A DNA stretch of 64,000 nt from Pseudomonas triticicola (GTDB taxonomy: Bacteria > Pseudomonadota > Gammaproteobacteria > Pseudomonadales > Pseudomonadaceae): NCBI RefSeq assembly GCF_019145375.1, contig NZ_JAHSTX010000001.1, positions 4,303,501 through 4,367,500 of the forward strand, in the 5' to 3' direction. Within the stretch, counting starts at the first letter, position 1. Every line of letters begins with the position of its first letter. Under the pieces are notes generated by a model. That model was not told the origin of the DNA, did not search any database, and worked only from the letters and a program-made list of their open reading frames with translations. Both the position numbers and the translations under genes were made by a program. Of the stretch, positions 35,981-45,775 are shown piece after piece.

Positions 35981-37221
35981 TGTCCAGTCTTGCAGATGCC
36001 AACGTGCAGTCCGATCTGGACATCGCCCCGCTGTTGTTGCCCGCGCAAGTACTGCGCAACGACGCTCAAGCCATCAAGGCCGCACACGAACTGGCGCAAG
36101 CCGCCCGAGTGCAGGCGGCCAAACGCGACCGTCAGCGTAAGCTGCCGTGGTCGGAAATCGAACAGTTCACCCGCAGCGGTCTGGGCAGCATTGCCATCCC
36201 GCGCGAATATGGTGGCCCGCAGGTTTCCTTCGTCACATTGGCTGAAGTCTTTGCGATCATTTCCGCCTCCGACCCGGCGCTCGGACAGATCCCGCAGAAC
36301 CAGTTCGGCATCATCCATCTGCTGCTCGGCACCGCTACCCAAGCGCAGAAAAAGCAGCTGTTCCAGAGTGTTCTGGAAGGCTGGCGCATCGGCAACGCCG
36401 GCCCGGAACGCGGCACGAAAAACACCCTGGAACTGAAGGCGCGAATCAGCGCCGATGGCGACGATTACGTGATCAACGGCCAGAAGTTCTACTCCACCGG
36501 CGCGCTGTTTGCGCATTGGGTCGCGGTGAAAGCGCTCAACGATGACGGTAAACAGGTGCTGGCCTTCGTCCGGCGCGGCACGCCGGGTCTGCGCATCGTC
36601 GATGACTGGTCGGGCTTCGGCCAGCGCACCACGGCGAGCGGCACGATTCTGCTGAACAACGTGCGCGTCGAGTCGAGCCTGGTCATCGACAACTGGAAGA
36701 TCAACGACAAGCCGAACACCCAAGGCGCAGTGTCGCAGCTGATTCAAGCAGCCATTGACGCCGGCATCGCCCGTGGCGCCATCGACGACGCCATCGACTT
36801 CGTCAAAACCCGCGCACGGCCATGGATCGACGCCAAGGTCGAGCGCGCCAGCGATGACCTCTACGTGATCGCCGATATCGGCAAACTGAAAATCGAACTG
36901 CACGCCGCCGAAGCGCTGCTGCGCAAGGCCGGCAAAGTGCTCGATGACGTCCACGCCGCGCCGCTGACTGCCGAATCCGCCGCACGCGCTTCGATCGCCG
37001 TGGCCGAAGCAAAAGTGCTGACCACCGAGATTTCGCTGCTGGCCAGCGAAAAGCTGTTCGAACTGGCCGGCAGCCGCGCGACCCTTGCCGAATTCAATCT
37101 CGACCGCCACTGGCGCAACGCCCGCGTGCACACCCTGCACGACCCGGTGCGCTGGAAATATCACGCGGTCGGCGCCTATCGCCTGAACGGCACTTTGCCG
37201 GCTCGCCATTCCTGGATCTGA
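35980..37221 (+). CDS. sfnB: SfnB-type acyl-CoA-dehydrogenase-fold sulfur acquisition oxidoreductase
   Basis: 413 residues. Acyl-CoA dehydrogenase fold with N-terminal helical domain, the middle strand region YVINGQKFYSTGALFAHWVAV and VDDWSGFGQRTTASGTILLNNVRV, and the C-terminal helical domain ending LDRHWRNARVHTLHDPVRWKYHAVG. This last motif is typical of the SfnB/DszC-type flavoproteins. In P. putida SfnB supports use of dimethyl sulfone as sulfur source. FMN/FAD-dependent, cytoplasmic. First enzyme gene of a run ending in metI. Confidence 0.9.
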   Translation: MSSLADANVQSDLDIAPLLLPAQVLRNDAQAIKAAHELAQAARVQAAKRDRQRKLPWSEIEQFTRSGLGSIAIPREYGGPQVSFVTLAEVFAIISASDPALGQIPQNQFGIIHLLLGTATQAQKKQLFQSVLEGWRIGNAGPERGTKNTLELKARISADGDDYVINGQKFYSTGALFAHWVAVKALNDDGKQVLAFVRRGTPGLRIVDDWSGFGQRTTASGTILLNNVRVESSLVIDNWKINDKPNTQGAVSQLIQAAIDAGIARGAIDDAIDFVKTRARPWIDAKVERASDDLYVIADIGKLKIELHAAEALLRKAGKVLDDVHAAPLTAESAARASIAVAEAKVLTTEISLLASEKLFELAGSRATLAEFNLDRHWRNARVHTLHDPVRWKYHAVGAYRLNGTLPARHSWI

Positions 37222-37248
37222 GACGACCAGTCATCTGGAGAACCCCCT

Positions 37249-38442
37249 ATGACGCTTTCCCATCACGTCGCGCTCATCACCAGCGATGAGCAAGCCCTGA
37301 TCGTCGCCAGCGACCTGGCCGAAGATTTCAAACGCGACAGCGCCCTGCGCGACCGCGAACGCCGCCTGCCATTGGCCGAGCTGGAAGTGTTTTCCCGCTC
37401 CGGCCTGTGGGGCATCAGCGTGCCGAAAGAATATGGCGGCGCGGGCGTATCCAACGTCACCCTGGCCAAAGTCATCGCACTCATCGCTCAGGCCGACGGC
37501 TCGCTCGGGCAGATTCCGCAGAACCATTTCTACGCACTGGAAGTGCTGCGCGTGAATGGCAGCGATGAACAGAAACAGCGCCTGTACGCCGAGGTCCTCG
37601 CCGGCCAGCGCTTTGGCAATGCTTTGGCGGAACTGGGCACCAGAACCGCTCACGACCGTATCACCAGTCTCAAACGCGACGGCGCTGGTTATCGCATCAA
37701 CGGTCGCAAGTTCTACTCGACCGGGGCGATTTACGCGCAGCGCATCCCGACGTCGGTGGTCGATGAAAACGGCGTACAGCAACTGGCCTTCGTCCCGCGC
37801 GAGAGCAAAGGCCTGACGGTGATCGACGACTGGAGCGGCTTCGGCCAGCGCACCACCGGCAGCGGTTCGGTGGTGTTCGAAGATGTGTATGTGGCGGCTG
37901 AAGACGTGCTGCCGTTCCAGAGCGCTTTCGAACGGCCGACCACGGTTGGGCCGCTGGCGCAGATTCTCCACGCCGCCATCGACACCGGCATTGCCCGCGC
38001 CGCTTACGAAGATGCCTTGCACTTCGTGCGCAGCAAGACCCGTCCGTGGATCGATTCCGGCAACGACAAGGCCACCGAAGATCCGCTGACGCTGAAGAGC
38101 TTCGGCCACTTGAGCATTCGTCTGCACGCCACCGAAGCCTTGCTCGAACGCGCCGGCGAATTCCTTGATGCCGCGCAAGCTGAAACCAATGCTGACACTG
38201 TCGCTGCCGCATCGATCGCGGTGGCCGAAGCACGCGCAATCAGCACGGAAATTTCCCTCGCCGCTGGCAGTACGTTGTTCGAACTCGCCGGCAGTCAGGC
38301 GACGCTGAGTGAGCACGGCCTCGACCGGCACTGGCGCAACGCTCGCGTGCACACTCTGCATGACCCCGTGCGCTGGAAATATCACGCGGTGGGCAACTAC
38401 TACCTCAACGATGAAAAGCCGCCGCTGCGGGGGACCATCTGA
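37249..38442 (+). CDS. Second SfnB-type sulfur acquisition oxidoreductase
   Basis: 397 residues, a paralogue of the preceding gene with the same order of motifs: GYRINGRKFYSTGAIYAQRIPTS, VIDDWSGFGQRTTGSGSVVFEDV, and LDRHWRNARVHTLHDPVRWKYHAVGNYYL. It starts 27 bases after sfnB and its stop overlaps the ATG of the monooxygenase gene by one base. Likely a flavin-dependent enzyme acting on a related organosulfur compound. Confidence 0.88.
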   Translation: MTLSHHVALITSDEQALIVASDLAEDFKRDSALRDRERRLPLAELEVFSRSGLWGISVPKEYGGAGVSNVTLAKVIALIAQADGSLGQIPQNHFYALEVLRVNGSDEQKQRLYAEVLAGQRFGNALAELGTRTAHDRITSLKRDGAGYRINGRKFYSTGAIYAQRIPTSVVDENGVQQLAFVPRESKGLTVIDDWSGFGQRTTGSGSVVFEDVYVAAEDVLPFQSAFERPTTVGPLAQILHAAIDTGIARAAYEDALHFVRSKTRPWIDSGNDKATEDPLTLKSFGHLSIRLHATEALLERAGEFLDAAQAETNADTVAAASIAVAEARAISTEISLAAGSTLFELAGSQATLSEHGLDRHWRNARVHTLHDPVRWKYHAVGNYYLNDEKPPLRGTI

Positions 38443-39833
38443 TGGTCGCCGCGAAAAAGAAGATCCTGCTCAACGCGTTCAACATGAACTGCATCGGCCA
38501 TATCAATCACGGCCTGTGGACGCATCCGCGCGACAACTCGACCCGCTACAACACGATTGAATACTGGACCGAACTGGCGCAGTTGCTTGAGCGTGGATTG
38601 TTCGATGGCTTGTTCATCGCTGACATCGTCGGCGTCTACGACGTCTACCAGAACTCGGTGGACGTCACGCTGAAAGAGTCGATCCAGTTGCCGGTCAACG
38701 ATCCGCTGCTACTGGTTTCAGCGATGGCTGCTGTAACCAGAAACCTCGGCTTCGGCCTGACCGCCAATCTCACTTACGAGCCGCCGTATCTGTTCGCCCG
38801 GCGCATGTCGACGCTCGATCATCTGAGTCGCGGCCGGGTCGGCTGGAACATCGTCACCGGTTACCTGGACAGCGCGGCCAAAGCCATGGGTCTGCGCGAA
38901 CAGGTCGAACATGACCGGCGCTACGACCAGGCCGAAGAGTATCTGCAGGTTTTGTACAAGCTCTGGGAAGGCAGCTGGGAGAACGGCGCGGTGCTCAACG
39001 ACCGCGAAGAGCGCATCTACGCCAATCCGGAAAAAGTGCACAAGGTCGAGCACCAGGGCGAGTTCTATCAGGTCGAGGGTTATCACCTCTGCGAGCCGTC
39101 ACCGCAGCGCACGCCGGTACTGTTTCAGGCCGGCAGCTCCGATCGCGGCTTGCTGTTTGCCGGGCGTCACGCCGAGTGCGTGTTCATCAGCGGCCAGAAC
39201 AAACCGTCGACCAAGGTGCAGGTCGACAAAGTCCTCGCCAGTGCCGTCGAAGCCGGGCGCAATCCTGAAGACATCAAGGTGTTCATGGGCCTCAATGTGA
39301 TCGTTGGCGCCACCGAAGAAGCGGCGTGGGCCAAGCATGCCGAGTACCTCAGCTATGCCAGCGCCGAGGCCGGCGTGGCGCACTTTTCCGCGTCTACCGG
39401 CATCGACTTTGCCCAGTACGAAATCGACGAACCGATCCAGTACGTGAAGAGCAACGCGATTCAGTCGGCGACAAAAAACCTGCAGAACAACGATTGGACG
39501 CGACGCAAATTGCTCGACCAGCACGCCCTCGGTGGTCGTTACATCACCGTGGTCGGTTCGCCCGAGCAAGTGGCGGATGAACTCGAATCGTGGATCGCCG
39601 AGACCGGTCTGGACGGCTTCAACCTGACCCGTATCGTCACCCCGGAAAGCTATGTCGACTTCATCGAACTGGTGATTCCCGAGTTGCAGCGGCGCGGCTC
39701 GTACAAGACTGCGTATGACAGCGGCAGCTTGCGCGAGAAATTGTTTCACGGCGAGGCGCAGTTGCCTGAGCAACATACCGGCTCTTCGTACCGGCATCAG
39801 AAGCTTCGCGAGCAGGCTCGCTCCCACAGTTGA
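38442..39833 (+). CDS. FMN-dependent LLM-class monooxygenase, DszA/NtaA type
   Basis: 463 residues. Bacterial-luciferase-like TIM barrel: KILLNAFNMNCIGHINHGLWTHP at the N-terminus, then GLFDGLFIADIVGVYDVY, LSRGRVGWNIVTGYLDSAAKAMG and PVLFQAGSSDRGLLFAGRHAECVFI. These are NtaA/SnaA/DszA family patterns. Such enzymes use FMNH2 from a separate reductase to oxygenate organosulfur or amine substrates. The last residues LREQARSHS and the stop codon are encoded by a REP element. It overlaps the preceding gene by one base. The substrate is not determined; sulfones or sulfonates are implied by neighbours. Confidence 0.88.
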   Translation: MVAAKKKILLNAFNMNCIGHINHGLWTHPRDNSTRYNTIEYWTELAQLLERGLFDGLFIADIVGVYDVYQNSVDVTLKESIQLPVNDPLLLVSAMAAVTRNLGFGLTANLTYEPPYLFARRMSTLDHLSRGRVGWNIVTGYLDSAAKAMGLREQVEHDRRYDQAEEYLQVLYKLWEGSWENGAVLNDREERIYANPEKVHKVEHQGEFYQVEGYHLCEPSPQRTPVLFQAGSSDRGLLFAGRHAECVFISGQNKPSTKVQVDKVLASAVEAGRNPEDIKVFMGLNVIVGATEEAAWAKHAEYLSYASAEAGVAHFSASTGIDFAQYEIDEPIQYVKSNAIQSATKNLQNNDWTRRKLLDQHALGGRYITVVGSPEQVADELESWIAETGLDGFNLTRIVTPESYVDFIELVIPELQRRGSYKTAYDSGSLREKLFHGEAQLPEQHTGSSYRHQKLREQARSHS

Positions 39834-39872
39834 AACGCGTAGCCCCTGTGGGAGCGAGCCTGCTCGCGAAGA
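39803..39872. repeat. REP doublet overlapping the monooxygenase 3' end
   Basis: CTTCGCGAGCAGGCTCGCTC (left) and TGTGGGAGCGAGCCTGCTCG (right). The left unit lies within the coding sequence and supplies its stop codon (CACAGTTGA). Confidence 0.92.
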
Positions 39873-39919
39873 GGCCCTCCCCGGCACAACAAATTCATGC
39901 ACAGACTGGAAAAACCACC

Positions 39920-40729
39920 ATGACCAAAAAAACCCTGTCCCACCCAGTCAAAGCACTGGCCCTGGCCTTCGGCCTGTTCAGCTCGGCTATCTTCGCCGCC
40001 GACGCCCCGTTGAAAATCGGCACCACCGCCGCTTTCGCCATTCCGCTGGAAGCCGCCGTCGAAGAAGCTTCCAAACAAGGCCTGAAAGTCGAGCTGGTGG
40101 AATTCACCGACTGGATCGCGCCCAACGTCAGCCTCGCCGCTGGCGACATCGAAGTGAACTACTTCCAGCACATCCCGTTCCTGGAAAACGCCAAAGCCGC
40201 ATCCGGTTTCGATCTGGTGCCATTCGCACCGGGAATCATCAACAACGTCGGTCTGTATTCGAAGAAATACAAAAGCTTCGATGAACTGCCCGAAGGCGCC
40301 AGCGTGGCCATTGCCAACGACCCGATCAACAGCGGTCGCGGTCTGCAACTGCTGGCCAAGGCCGGGTTGATCACGCTGAAACCGGGCGTCGGCTACAAGG
40401 CCACCGAGGACGACATCGTCGCCAATCCGAAGAAGATCAGGATCCTTCAGGTCGAAGCCGTGCAACTGGTGCGCGCGTATGACGACGCTGATCTGGTCCA
40501 GGGTTATCCAGCCTACATCCGTCTGGCGAAGACCTTCGATGCCGGCTCGGCGCTGCTGTTCGACGGTCTCGATCACAAGGAATACGTGATCCAGTTCGTC
40601 ATCCAGCCGAAGAGCAAAACCGACCCGCGCCTGATCAAGTTCGTCGACATCTATCAGCATTCACCGGCCGTTCGCGCGGCACTGGACAAGGCCCACGGCA
40701 AGCTCTATCAGGCCGGTTGGGAAAGCTGA
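39920..40729 (+). CDS. metQ: MetQ/NlpA-type binding protein of a methionine-type ABC transporter
   Basis: 269 residues from [21 protein letters not shown]. Sec signal peptide ending near FAA-DAPL; no lipobox cysteine is present, unlike E. coli MetQ. NlpA/MetQ fold: [38 protein letters not shown] and [10 protein letters not shown]. Divergence from MetQ proper, plus the sfn context, suggest an organosulfur ligand. First gene of a metQ-metN-metI set. Confidence 0.88.
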   Translation: MTKKTLSHPVKALALAFGLFSSAIFAADAPLKIGTTAAFAIPLEAAVEEASKQGLKVELVEFTDWIAPNVSLAAGDIEVNYFQHIPFLENAKAASGFDLVPFAPGIINNVGLYSKKYKSFDELPEGASVAIANDPINSGRGLQLLAKAGLITLKPGVGYKATEDDIVANPKKIRILQVEAVQLVRAYDDADLVQGYPAYIRLAKTFDAGSALLFDGLDHKEYVIQFVIQPKSKTDPRLIKFVDIYQHSPAVRAALDKAHGKLYQAGWES

Positions 40730-40731
40730 AC

Positions 40732-41853
40732 ATGACCGCAGCGATCCAACGGCGACTGGAGCTTCCAGAGCCACACAATGCTGAAAAAACCGAGCTGCAT
40801 CCCGAGTTGAATCGCGCCCACGTACGCTTTATTGGCGTGGGCAAAACCTACAACGGCCGACAAGGTCCGGTCGCGGCCTTGCAGGGCATCGACCTGGCGA
40901 TTCAGCGTGGTGAAGTGTTCGGCATCATCGGCCGTAGCGGCGCCGGCAAGTCGTCGCTGATTCGCACGATCAATCGCCTGGAGCAGCCAACGTCGGGGCG
41001 GGTGCTGATAGATCAGGTCGATATAGGCGAGTTCGATGAAGACCGCCTCGTCGCCCTGCGCCGGCGCATCGGCATGATCTTCCAGCACTTCAATCTGATG
41101 TCGGCCAAGACCGTCTGGCAGAACGTCGAGTTGCCACTGAAAGTCGCCGGCGTGCCGAAGGAACAACGTGAGAAAAAGGTCCGTGAACTTCTCGAACTGG
41201 TCGGCCTGCAAAGCAAGCACAAGGCGTACCCGGCGCAGCTTTCCGGCGGGCAGAAACAACGCGTCGGCATTGCCCGCGCGCTGGTGCATGACCCGGACAT
41301 TCTGCTCTGCGATGAAGCGACATCGGCGCTCGACCCGGAAACCACGCAGTCGATCCTCGGCCTGTTGCGCGAGATCAACAAACGCCTGGGCCTGACCATT
41401 GTGCTGATCACTCACGAAATGGCAGTGATCCGCGAGATCTGCGATCGCGTCGTCGTGCTCGAGCACGGCCATGTGGTCGAGCAAGGGCCGGTGTGGCAAG
41501 TGTTCGGCAATCCGCAGCACGAGGTCAGCCAGACCTTGCTCGCGCCACTGCAACACGCCTTGCCGGAAGAACTGCAAAGCCGTTTGCTGACGCAATCAAC
41601 GGCTTCAAATGCAGCGGTGGTGTTGCGTTTGCAGTTCACCGGCAGTGCCGCTGATGAGCCGGATCTGGCCGCGTTGTTTGCGGCGTTGGGTGGCCGAGTG
41701 AAGCTGCTTCAGGGCGGCGTGGAACGGATTCAGGGTCATGCGCTGGGGCAGCTTTTACTGGCCGTCAGCGGCTCGGCGTTCAGCGCCGAACAATTGCGCG
41801 AGCGCGCCGGGCAATGGGCGCAACGAGTGGAGGTATTGGGCTATGTGGTTTGA
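40732..41853 (+). CDS. metN: MetN-type ATP-binding protein
   Basis: 373 residues. Walker [28 protein letters not shown], signature [21 protein letters not shown], Walker [20 protein letters not shown] and switch His [20 protein letters not shown]. The C-terminal 100 residues form the NIL/ACT-like regulatory domain of MetN, which binds methionine in known members. It begins two bases after metQ and overlaps metI by 11 bases. Confidence 0.94.
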   Translation: MTAAIQRRLELPEPHNAEKTELHPELNRAHVRFIGVGKTYNGRQGPVAALQGIDLAIQRGEVFGIIGRSGAGKSSLIRTINRLEQPTSGRVLIDQVDIGEFDEDRLVALRRRIGMIFQHFNLMSAKTVWQNVELPLKVAGVPKEQREKKVRELLELVGLQSKHKAYPAQLSGGQKQRVGIARALVHDPDILLCDEATSALDPETTQSILGLLREINKRLGLTIVLITHEMAVIREICDRVVVLEHGHVVEQGPVWQVFGNPQHEVSQTLLAPLQHALPEELQSRLLTQSTASNAAVVLRLQFTGSAADEPDLAALFAALGGRVKLLQGGVERIQGHALGQLLLAVSGSAFSAEQLRERAGQWAQRVEVLGYVV

Positions 41854-42487
41854 TCGCTTGCTGCAGGGTTTTATCGACACCTTCCTGATGGTTGGCGTGT
41901 CCTCGTTGATCGCGCTGCTGGTGGGGATTCCCATGGCGGTGATTCTGGTCACCAGCGACAAGGGCGGGATCTATGAGGCGCCGCTGTTGAACCGTGCGCT
42001 GGGCGCCTTCGTCAATCTGTTCCGCTCGATCCCGTTCCTGATTCTGATGGTCGCGCTGATTCCGTTCACTCGCCTTATCGTCGGCACAACTTACGGTGTA
42101 TGGGCCGCTGTGGTGCCCCTGACGATTGCTGCGACGCCGTTCTTTGCACGTATTGCCGAAGTGAGTCTGCGCGAGGTCGATCATGGTCTGATCGAAGCCG
42201 CGCAGGCCATGGGTTGCCGACGCTGGCATATCGTCTGGCATGTGCTGTTGCCCGAGGCGCTGCCGGGGATTGTCGGGGGGTTCACCATCACGCTGGTGAC
42301 GATGATCAATTCGTCGGCCATGGCTGGGGCAATTGGTGCTGGTGGGCTGGGGGATATCGCTTACCGCTACGGCTATCAGCGCTTCGATAGTCAGATCATG
42401 TTGACGGTGATCGTCTTGCTGGTGGCGCTGGTGGCGGTGATTCAGTTGGGTGGGGATCGGTTGGCTCGGGGGTTGAACAAGCGTTGA
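41843..42487 (+). CDS. metI: MetI-type permease
   Basis: 214 residues from the ATG at 41843, with GGAGG about 10 bases before. Five transmembrane helices with the MetI pattern [26 protein letters not shown] and coupling loop [34 protein letters not shown]. Inner-membrane channel of the preceding ATPase and binding protein. Last gene of the sfn-met run. Confidence 0.94.
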   Translation: MWFDRLLQGFIDTFLMVGVSSLIALLVGIPMAVILVTSDKGGIYEAPLLNRALGAFVNLFRSIPFLILMVALIPFTRLIVGTTYGVWAAVVPLTIAATPFFARIAEVSLREVDHGLIEAAQAMGCRRWHIVWHVLLPEALPGIVGGFTITLVTMINSSAMAGAIGAGGLGDIAYRYGYQRFDSQIMLTVIVLLVALVAVIQLGGDRLARGLNKR

Positions 42488-42541
42488 GACCTATACGTCA
42501 TCAACGCAAAGAACGACCCATGCCCATTACGCTGTCAGCAA

Positions 42542-45319
42542 TCAGCGCTGCGAAGATTGGCGAGAAAACAAACGCTGGAATAAAGACGATTTGCTGGTTG
42601 TGAGATTGCTGGATGGCCTTGGATTGCGCGCGGGGGATGAGGATGGCCTCGGCGCCGATACGGGTTCGGCCACGGCAGAACGTTTCGTATAGATTTCTTG
42701 AGCGCTCAGTCCTGTTGCATCCATCTCGAAGATGAGGCCAAGCGCTTCGCTATTTTTCCATAGCTCCCTGGCGGCCTCCCACACTCCATGCTTTTTCAGA
42801 TAGCCGATAAGACCTGGGAAGTCGTTTTTGAATCGATTGACAAGCGTCGAATACTGCTCAGGGGAATCAATCGAATCCATTCGCAGCGTCGACATGAAAT
42901 TCAGGCTCTCAGGAACCATGGCAAATCTGACCGACTGGTCCGGTGCAACTTCACGAATCAGCGTTTCATGGCCAATGGAAGGTTCCGGTTTGTAATGACC
43001 AGAACCGTTGTCGATAGAAAATCCTGCGTTGTTCAGCGGATCACTTTTCAAGATGCCTGCGAATTCTGGCAGTCCCATACCCGGCTGAATGCCCATGTGC
43101 TGCTGATACATATTGGCAAAAAGACGAAGCTTCCCCGTTGGATCGCGGAAAAGGGCAACTGCGTCACCGACTGCCGTGGGTATCCAGACTGAGGGTTCTC
43201 CTTCGTAAGCTTCCATCCCCCGCCCATAAACCACACCAGTGCTCGCGAACGATTTTGCTTCGTCGTTCCAGATGAGCTCTTCAAACCATCCTGTCCCAAT
43301 GCTCTTGGCCATGGGATTGACGATATCGCTGATGAAAACATCTACAGGGATTTTTATCGTGCCTTGCCAATCGTAAAAGCTGGCAGGGTTGTTACCCACC
43401 ATCGTATAGCGGTTCAGACCATCAACCTTTCCTGCCGGGTCCGGACATATCCAGCGCTGCAACCATGGCCCGTAGTAACGATATCCATAATAATAAAGTC
43501 CGGTAGCGTCCAATTGACGACCCGAATAACGAGTTGTCTTGTGCTTTGCAACCAATGCATTTTTACCTGCCCAGCACGCCGTACCGCCAAACGGGTAATA
43601 GTGCTCCTGACTGAGAAGCCCTGCGCACTCGTCCAACTCCAGAGTGCATGAGCCCAGATGATCGCAAAGGCTATAACGCTGCTGATCGATTTCATCGTCA
43701 TCAGGCCAACGGAGTACGCGCACCTGATTACGCCCGGCCGCGACACTGATCACATGCCGTTCTCGACCATCCGCCCCGCGGTGGACCTCAAGGTTCGGCA
43801 AATAGCGCACATCCGATGCAAGGATCTTCCCGGCAGCTTGAATGACGAGAGTCTTGCGCAGCCGATGGCCTGGTTCGTCGTAGCCATAGCATTCATGGTC
43901 ATTGGCCTCATCCCCGCGATCTACCAGCGCAACCCGCGTTAGCTCATTGCGTACATTCCACGTCATGGCCTGTCCGCGCTGCAGCTCAAGCTGATTACCC
44001 GCCGCATCAAATCCCAGCGCTATGTCCGCTTCCCTGGGCAAAGAACCATCGTCACGCTGCGCCAGGCTTCGGTTGCTGCGCTGGGAGGTGTACATCGAAA
44101 AACCTGGCGCACCGCTGTGGTGCCGAGTGATCAGGTTGCCCGCTGCGTCGTAGTCGAATTTCTGCGTGTAGTTGCGCCGTTGATTGGGATCCAGCGGTGT
44201 TGGCAGCAGATCCGGCAAGGCCGGACCATGACTGGGCTGGCTGACTTCCCAACCGCTGGCCTCGACCAGTTGATAAAGGCTGTCGTAGCGATACCGACTG
44301 ACCGGATCGATGCGCTGATTGCTGAGCCAGGACACGACTTGAGTCTTGTCTTCCAGGCTGATGATGTTGCCCACCGGATCGTAGACGTAATTCAAATCCT
44401 GCAACGGAGGGTGCGTGCCGGCGCTGGCGAGCAGTCTGAGCAACCGGCCGTCATCGCGGCTGTATTCGGCGCGGGCGATGACGCCGTTGCCGGCCGTTTC
44501 GCTTTCGACCTGGCCCTGCGCGTTGTAGCGAATGGCGCTGACCAGGCACTTCGGCTGCCTGCCCTCGCCGGCCTGCAACAGCCAGGTCGCGCAGGATTGC
44601 CCGGCGACGTTGTAATGCTGCGTTCTGAAGTTGCCCACCGCGTCGGTGTGATGCTGCAAGTCGCCGGTTGGAGTGAAAGTCTGCCGGGTGACGTAGGTGG
44701 TTTCCTCAAGATAGTCATCCCGGCGGTCGGGATCGAGTGGCCAGTCAGGTGTCTCGAGTTCGATCAAAAAACGTCGCGACTCCACCACCACTGTACCGCC
44801 GAGGCCGTAATCATCGAAATGCCGATTGCCGGCCGGGTCGTCGTGGCGGATTGGTCTACCGCACTGGTTGTGCTGCGCGTGATCATCGGTGGCTTTTGCA
44901 TAGGTCCAGCGCTCGACCACGTGAGGCTGCCCTTCGTGCGCCTGCTCGGTGAGGGCTAGCGGTCGCAGCAGATCATCGTATTGGCGGTGACTCTGACTGC
45001 CCCGCGCATCCCAGCCAGAACACATCGAGCCCGCTTCATTCAACAGCCGCACCCGCCAACCGGCGTCGACGCTTTCTGCGAGTAACGCTTGACCGCTCAA
45101 CGCGTAGATCGTGGCCAGATTCGGCTTGGGCGCAACGCCGTACAAACGCGGATCCCAAGACGCTACCTGACGCCCCGCCTCATCAAAAATCTGCCGGGTG
45201 ATGCGCGATTCGATGTCGGCTTTATCCGGGTGTCGGCAATAGGCAACGCTGCGAACCACCAGTGCGCGCGGGTCAATGACCGACAAGTTCGGAGTGGCGG
45301 TGTCATGGTGGGTATTCAC
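42542..45319 (-). CDS. RHS/TccC-type polymorphic toxin with unrecognised C-terminal domain
   Basis: 925 residues. The N-terminus (VIDPRALVVRSVAYCRHPD, ASWDPRLYGVAPKPNLATIY) is the TccC/RHS type that forms the cocoon of Tc insecticidal toxins. YD repeats follow (YRYDSLYQLVEASG, FDYDAAGNLITRHHSG, and more). The RHS core ends near residue 653 with YGPWLQRWICPDPAGKVDGLNRYTMVGNNPASFYDWQG. The remaining 272 residues (nucleotides 42545-43360) are a variable domain, visibly more AT-rich, with SIDNGSGHYKPEP and a Pro/Ser-rich tail; no toxin family was recognised. No immunity gene or TcA/TcB gene is beside it, fitting a Tc cargo-type orphan. Confidence 0.82.
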   Translation of the reverse strand: MNTHHDTATPNLSVIDPRALVVRSVAYCRHPDKADIESRITRQIFDEAGRQVASWDPRLYGVAPKPNLATIYALSGQALLAESVDAGWRVRLLNEAGSMCSGWDARGSQSHRQYDDLLRPLALTEQAHEGQPHVVERWTYAKATDDHAQHNQCGRPIRHDDPAGNRHFDDYGLGGTVVVESRRFLIELETPDWPLDPDRRDDYLEETTYVTRQTFTPTGDLQHHTDAVGNFRTQHYNVAGQSCATWLLQAGEGRQPKCLVSAIRYNAQGQVESETAGNGVIARAEYSRDDGRLLRLLASAGTHPPLQDLNYVYDPVGNIISLEDKTQVVSWLSNQRIDPVSRYRYDSLYQLVEASGWEVSQPSHGPALPDLLPTPLDPNQRRNYTQKFDYDAAGNLITRHHSGAPGFSMYTSQRSNRSLAQRDDGSLPREADIALGFDAAGNQLELQRGQAMTWNVRNELTRVALVDRGDEANDHECYGYDEPGHRLRKTLVIQAAGKILASDVRYLPNLEVHRGADGRERHVISVAAGRNQVRVLRWPDDDEIDQQRYSLCDHLGSCTLELDECAGLLSQEHYYPFGGTACWAGKNALVAKHKTTRYSGRQLDATGLYYYGYRYYGPWLQRWICPDPAGKVDGLNRYTMVGNNPASFYDWQGTIKIPVDVFISDIVNPMAKSIGTGWFEELIWNDEAKSFASTGVVYGRGMEAYEGEPSVWIPTAVGDAVALFRDPTGKLRLFANMYQQHMGIQPGMGLPEFAGILKSDPLNNAGFSIDNGSGHYKPEPSIGHETLIREVAPDQSVRFAMVPESLNFMSTLRMDSIDSPEQYSTLVNRFKNDFPGLIGYLKKHGVWEAARELWKNSEALGLIFEMDATGLSAQEIYTKRSAVAEPVSAPRPSSSPARNPRPSSNLTTSKSSLFQRLFSRQSSQR

Positions 45320-45425
45320 GGCTACGCGAGTCCCTGATGTCTATACACCGAGACTGAACCAGTTTCCCCTGTTCCGATACTGTAAGAACTACCAGTTGCA
45401 TTCAGGTTTGCGCGCCCATGCGGTC

Positions 45426-45503
45426 ATCAGATGGGCTGGCGCGAGAACTGAATAAACGCTAAGGTCGATGGCGGCAGGTGGCCATCAATCAGGCCCATCT
45501 GAT
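45426..45503. repeat. 11-base inverted repeat in the RHS gene upstream region
   Basis: ATCAGATGGGC (45426-45436) and GCCCATCTGAT (45493-45503). It lies in the 456-base gap between divergent RHS and DUF6124-like genes; otherwise the gap contains promoter-like AT-rich patches near 45560-45615 and nothing I recognise. Confidence 0.4.
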
Positions 45504-45775
45504 CGCGATATCTTGGGCAACGCCCTTCGCAAAAATCAGACACTTCCTACGAAGAATTTATCGTTTCGCCAGCCCCAACCACGCGGGTTTGCAGGACGAT
45601 TCCTAGAATAATTTGCCCGCTTGTACCAGAAATATCCTGTAGCTAATCTCCGGTCGTCACTGTTTTGCGGTGACTGGATTCAGTTGTCCGGCCGGCAACT
45701 GATCCGCGTGCAGCCGCCGTCCTGCTCGTTTAGTCGCGAAATGGTTGGCTCCCACTTGAAGTCAGGAGTTTACCC

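Noticed and set aside
181..39872. REP doublets as small RNA genes or attachment sites
   Set aside because: Their repeated, palindromic form matches ordinary Pseudomonas REP/REPIN elements; no promoter or phage context is seen.
42488..42541. Search for an immunity gene after the RHS toxin
   Set aside because: Only 54 bases separate the RHS stop from metI, with no open frame on the relevant strand.
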